From Pseudomonadota bacterium (GTDB lineage Bacteria; Pseudomonadota; Alphaproteobacteria; Acetobacterales; Acetobacteraceae): a stretch of DNA of 6,760 nucleotides. Shown here in pieces: positions 5,844 through 6,760 of the stretch. The notes under the pieces are model-generated. The model saw only the letters and a program-made list of their open reading frames with translations, was not told the origin of the DNA and searched no databases. The DNA lies in NCBI GenBank assembly GCA_021779655.1, contig JAJYAF010000118.1:1-6760 (forward strand). The letters run 5' to 3'. Position numbers and translations under genes: made by a program. Position 1 is the stretch's first letter. Each line of letters starts with the position of its first letter.

Positions 5844-6760
5844 CTATTCTTCGTCTTCATAGCCGGCCAGGCGCAGGGCGCGGGCGTTGATCCCCATGCC
5901 GCGCGCGGCATGGATCAGCGCTTCCTCGGCCCCATGAGTGACCCAGACCTCCGGTGCGCCAACCTCCCGGATGGTGGCGACCAGGCCGTTCCAGTCGGCA
6001 TGGTCGGAGATGATGAGCGGGAGTTCGATGCCGGCGGCTTTCGCCCGCTGGCGCACCCGCATCCAGCCGGAGGCCATGCAGGCCACTGGATCGTCCAGCC
6101 GCCGGGCCCAGCGATCCGCAATCGCCGAAAACGGCGCAAGGACAATGGCGCCCTGCAACCGGGGACTTGCCGCAACCGTGGCGGGCAGCAATTCTCCTAG
6201 CTGTATGCCGAGGTTTTGATAGGTTTCGCAAAGCGGCATATGCGCGCCATGCAGATAAATCGGCCGGTCGTACCCGGCGCGCCGCAACTCGGCGATCAGG
6301 CGCTGGCATTTGCCGAGTGCGTAACAGCCGACGAGATGGGTCCGCTCGGGAAACAGGGCAACCGAATTGAGCAGTTTGGCGATTTCTCCCGCGGTATCGG
6401 GATGCTGGAACACCGGCAGGGCGAAGGTCGCCTCGGTGACGAAAACATCGCAGGGATGCGCGGCGAAGGGCGCGCAGGTGGGATCAGCCTGGCGCTTGTA
6501 GTCGCCCGAGACGATGGCGCGCGCCCCGCGATATTCCATGGCGATCTGCGCGGAGCCGAGGATATGGCCGGCCGGATGAAGGGTGAGCGTGACCTCGCCC
6601 AGCCGCAGCGGCTCGTCATAGCCAAGCGGCTGCCGGGACATGCCGGCCTGCGTTCCCATGCGCGTGCGCATGAGCGTGAGCGTGGCCTCGGTGGCGAGCA
6701 CGGCCTTATGCCCGGGGCGGGCATGGTCGGAATGGGCATGGCTGATGACCGCGCGATCCA
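5844..6760 (-). CDS. Ligase-associated DNA damage response exonuclease, MBL fold (5' end cut by window edge)
   Basis: The frame is open to the right edge, showing 304 residues; the family is about 330-340, so some 25-35 N-terminal residues are missing. The first visible residues read DRAVISHAHSDHARPGHK, containing the zinc-binding HxHxDH motif (bases 6723-6740). Further metal-site marks follow: HPAGHILGSAQ (H at 6564-6566), SGDY (D at 6501-6503), an acidic VTEATF, and SDHADW (H at 6000-6002), then HGAEEAL and the acidic end GYEDEE. This combination fits the SNM1/CPSF-like metallo-beta-lactamase nucleases encoded beside the bacterial ATP-dependent ligase, thought to trim damaged ends before sealing. 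It is the first of the two genes seen in this operon; promoter and true start lie outside the window. An internal GTG at 6701 is not the start, because it would remove the HxHxDH motif. Exonuclease activity is inferred from the family. Confidence 0.9.
   Translation of the reverse strand, partial: DRAVISHAHSDHARPGHKAVLATEATLTLMRTRMGTQAGMSRQPLGYDEPLRLGEVTLTLHPAGHILGSAQIAMEYRGARAIVSGDYKRQADPTCAPFAAHPCDVFVTEATFALPVFQHPDTAGEIAKLLNSVALFPERTHLVGCYALGKCQRLIAELRRAGYDRPIYLHGAHMPLCETYQNLGIQLGELLPATVAASPRLQGAIVLAPFSAIADRWARRLDDPVACMASGWMRVRQRAKAAGIELPLIISDHADWNGLVATIREVGAPEVWVTHGAEEALIHAARGMGINARALRLAGYEDEE

Noticed and set aside
4368..6200. Several plus-strand open frames opposite the ligase and exonuclease genes
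   Set aside because: All lie antisense to well-conserved enzymes with complete motifs; none shows a domain of its own.

Overview
The window looks like chromosomal DNA of a GC-rich (about 60 % by eye, not counted) Gram-negative bacterium, most likely an alphaproteobacterium. An acetic-acid-bacterium relative is possible, but that is a guess. The grounds are codon use, the Ku subfamily, and a ligase/exonuclease pair of a type common in Alphaproteobacteria. I see no tRNA, rRNA, insertion sequence, CRISPR array or phage gene.

Left part, plus strand. Positions 77-2008 encode a 643-residue protein with an N-terminal GT-A type glycosyltransferase domain and a long C-terminal half I cannot assign to a family. 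A strong bulged hairpin directly after its stop codon probably ends transcription. An RhtA-like EamA-family exporter follows, best started at a GTG at 2154 and ending at 3104.

Right part, DNA-break repair. A bacterial Ku gene (plus strand, ending at 4242) converges with a minus-strand pair: an ATP-dependent DNA ligase of the 'cisplatin damage response' type (4263-5834) and, 9 bases upstream of it in the same transcript, a metallo-beta-lactamase/beta-CASP-type exonuclease (5844 to beyond the right edge). Ku and ligase stop codons are separated by only 20 bases. In known genomes the exonuclease and ligase belong to a four-gene set with an Lhr-type DEXH helicase and the PdeM phosphoesterase. Here the place usually taken by the helicase is occupied by the convergent Ku gene, and LigD, Ku's usual partner, is not in the window.

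The main point of interest is this compact end-binding (Ku), end-processing (exonuclease) and sealing (ligase) neighbourhood. Each gene belongs to a known family, so the arrangement is the unusual part, not the components. Secondary points are the basic N-terminal extension and unclear start of Ku, an orphan Shine-Dalgarno-like hairpin before it, and apparent repeats in the unassigned half of the glycosyltransferase.
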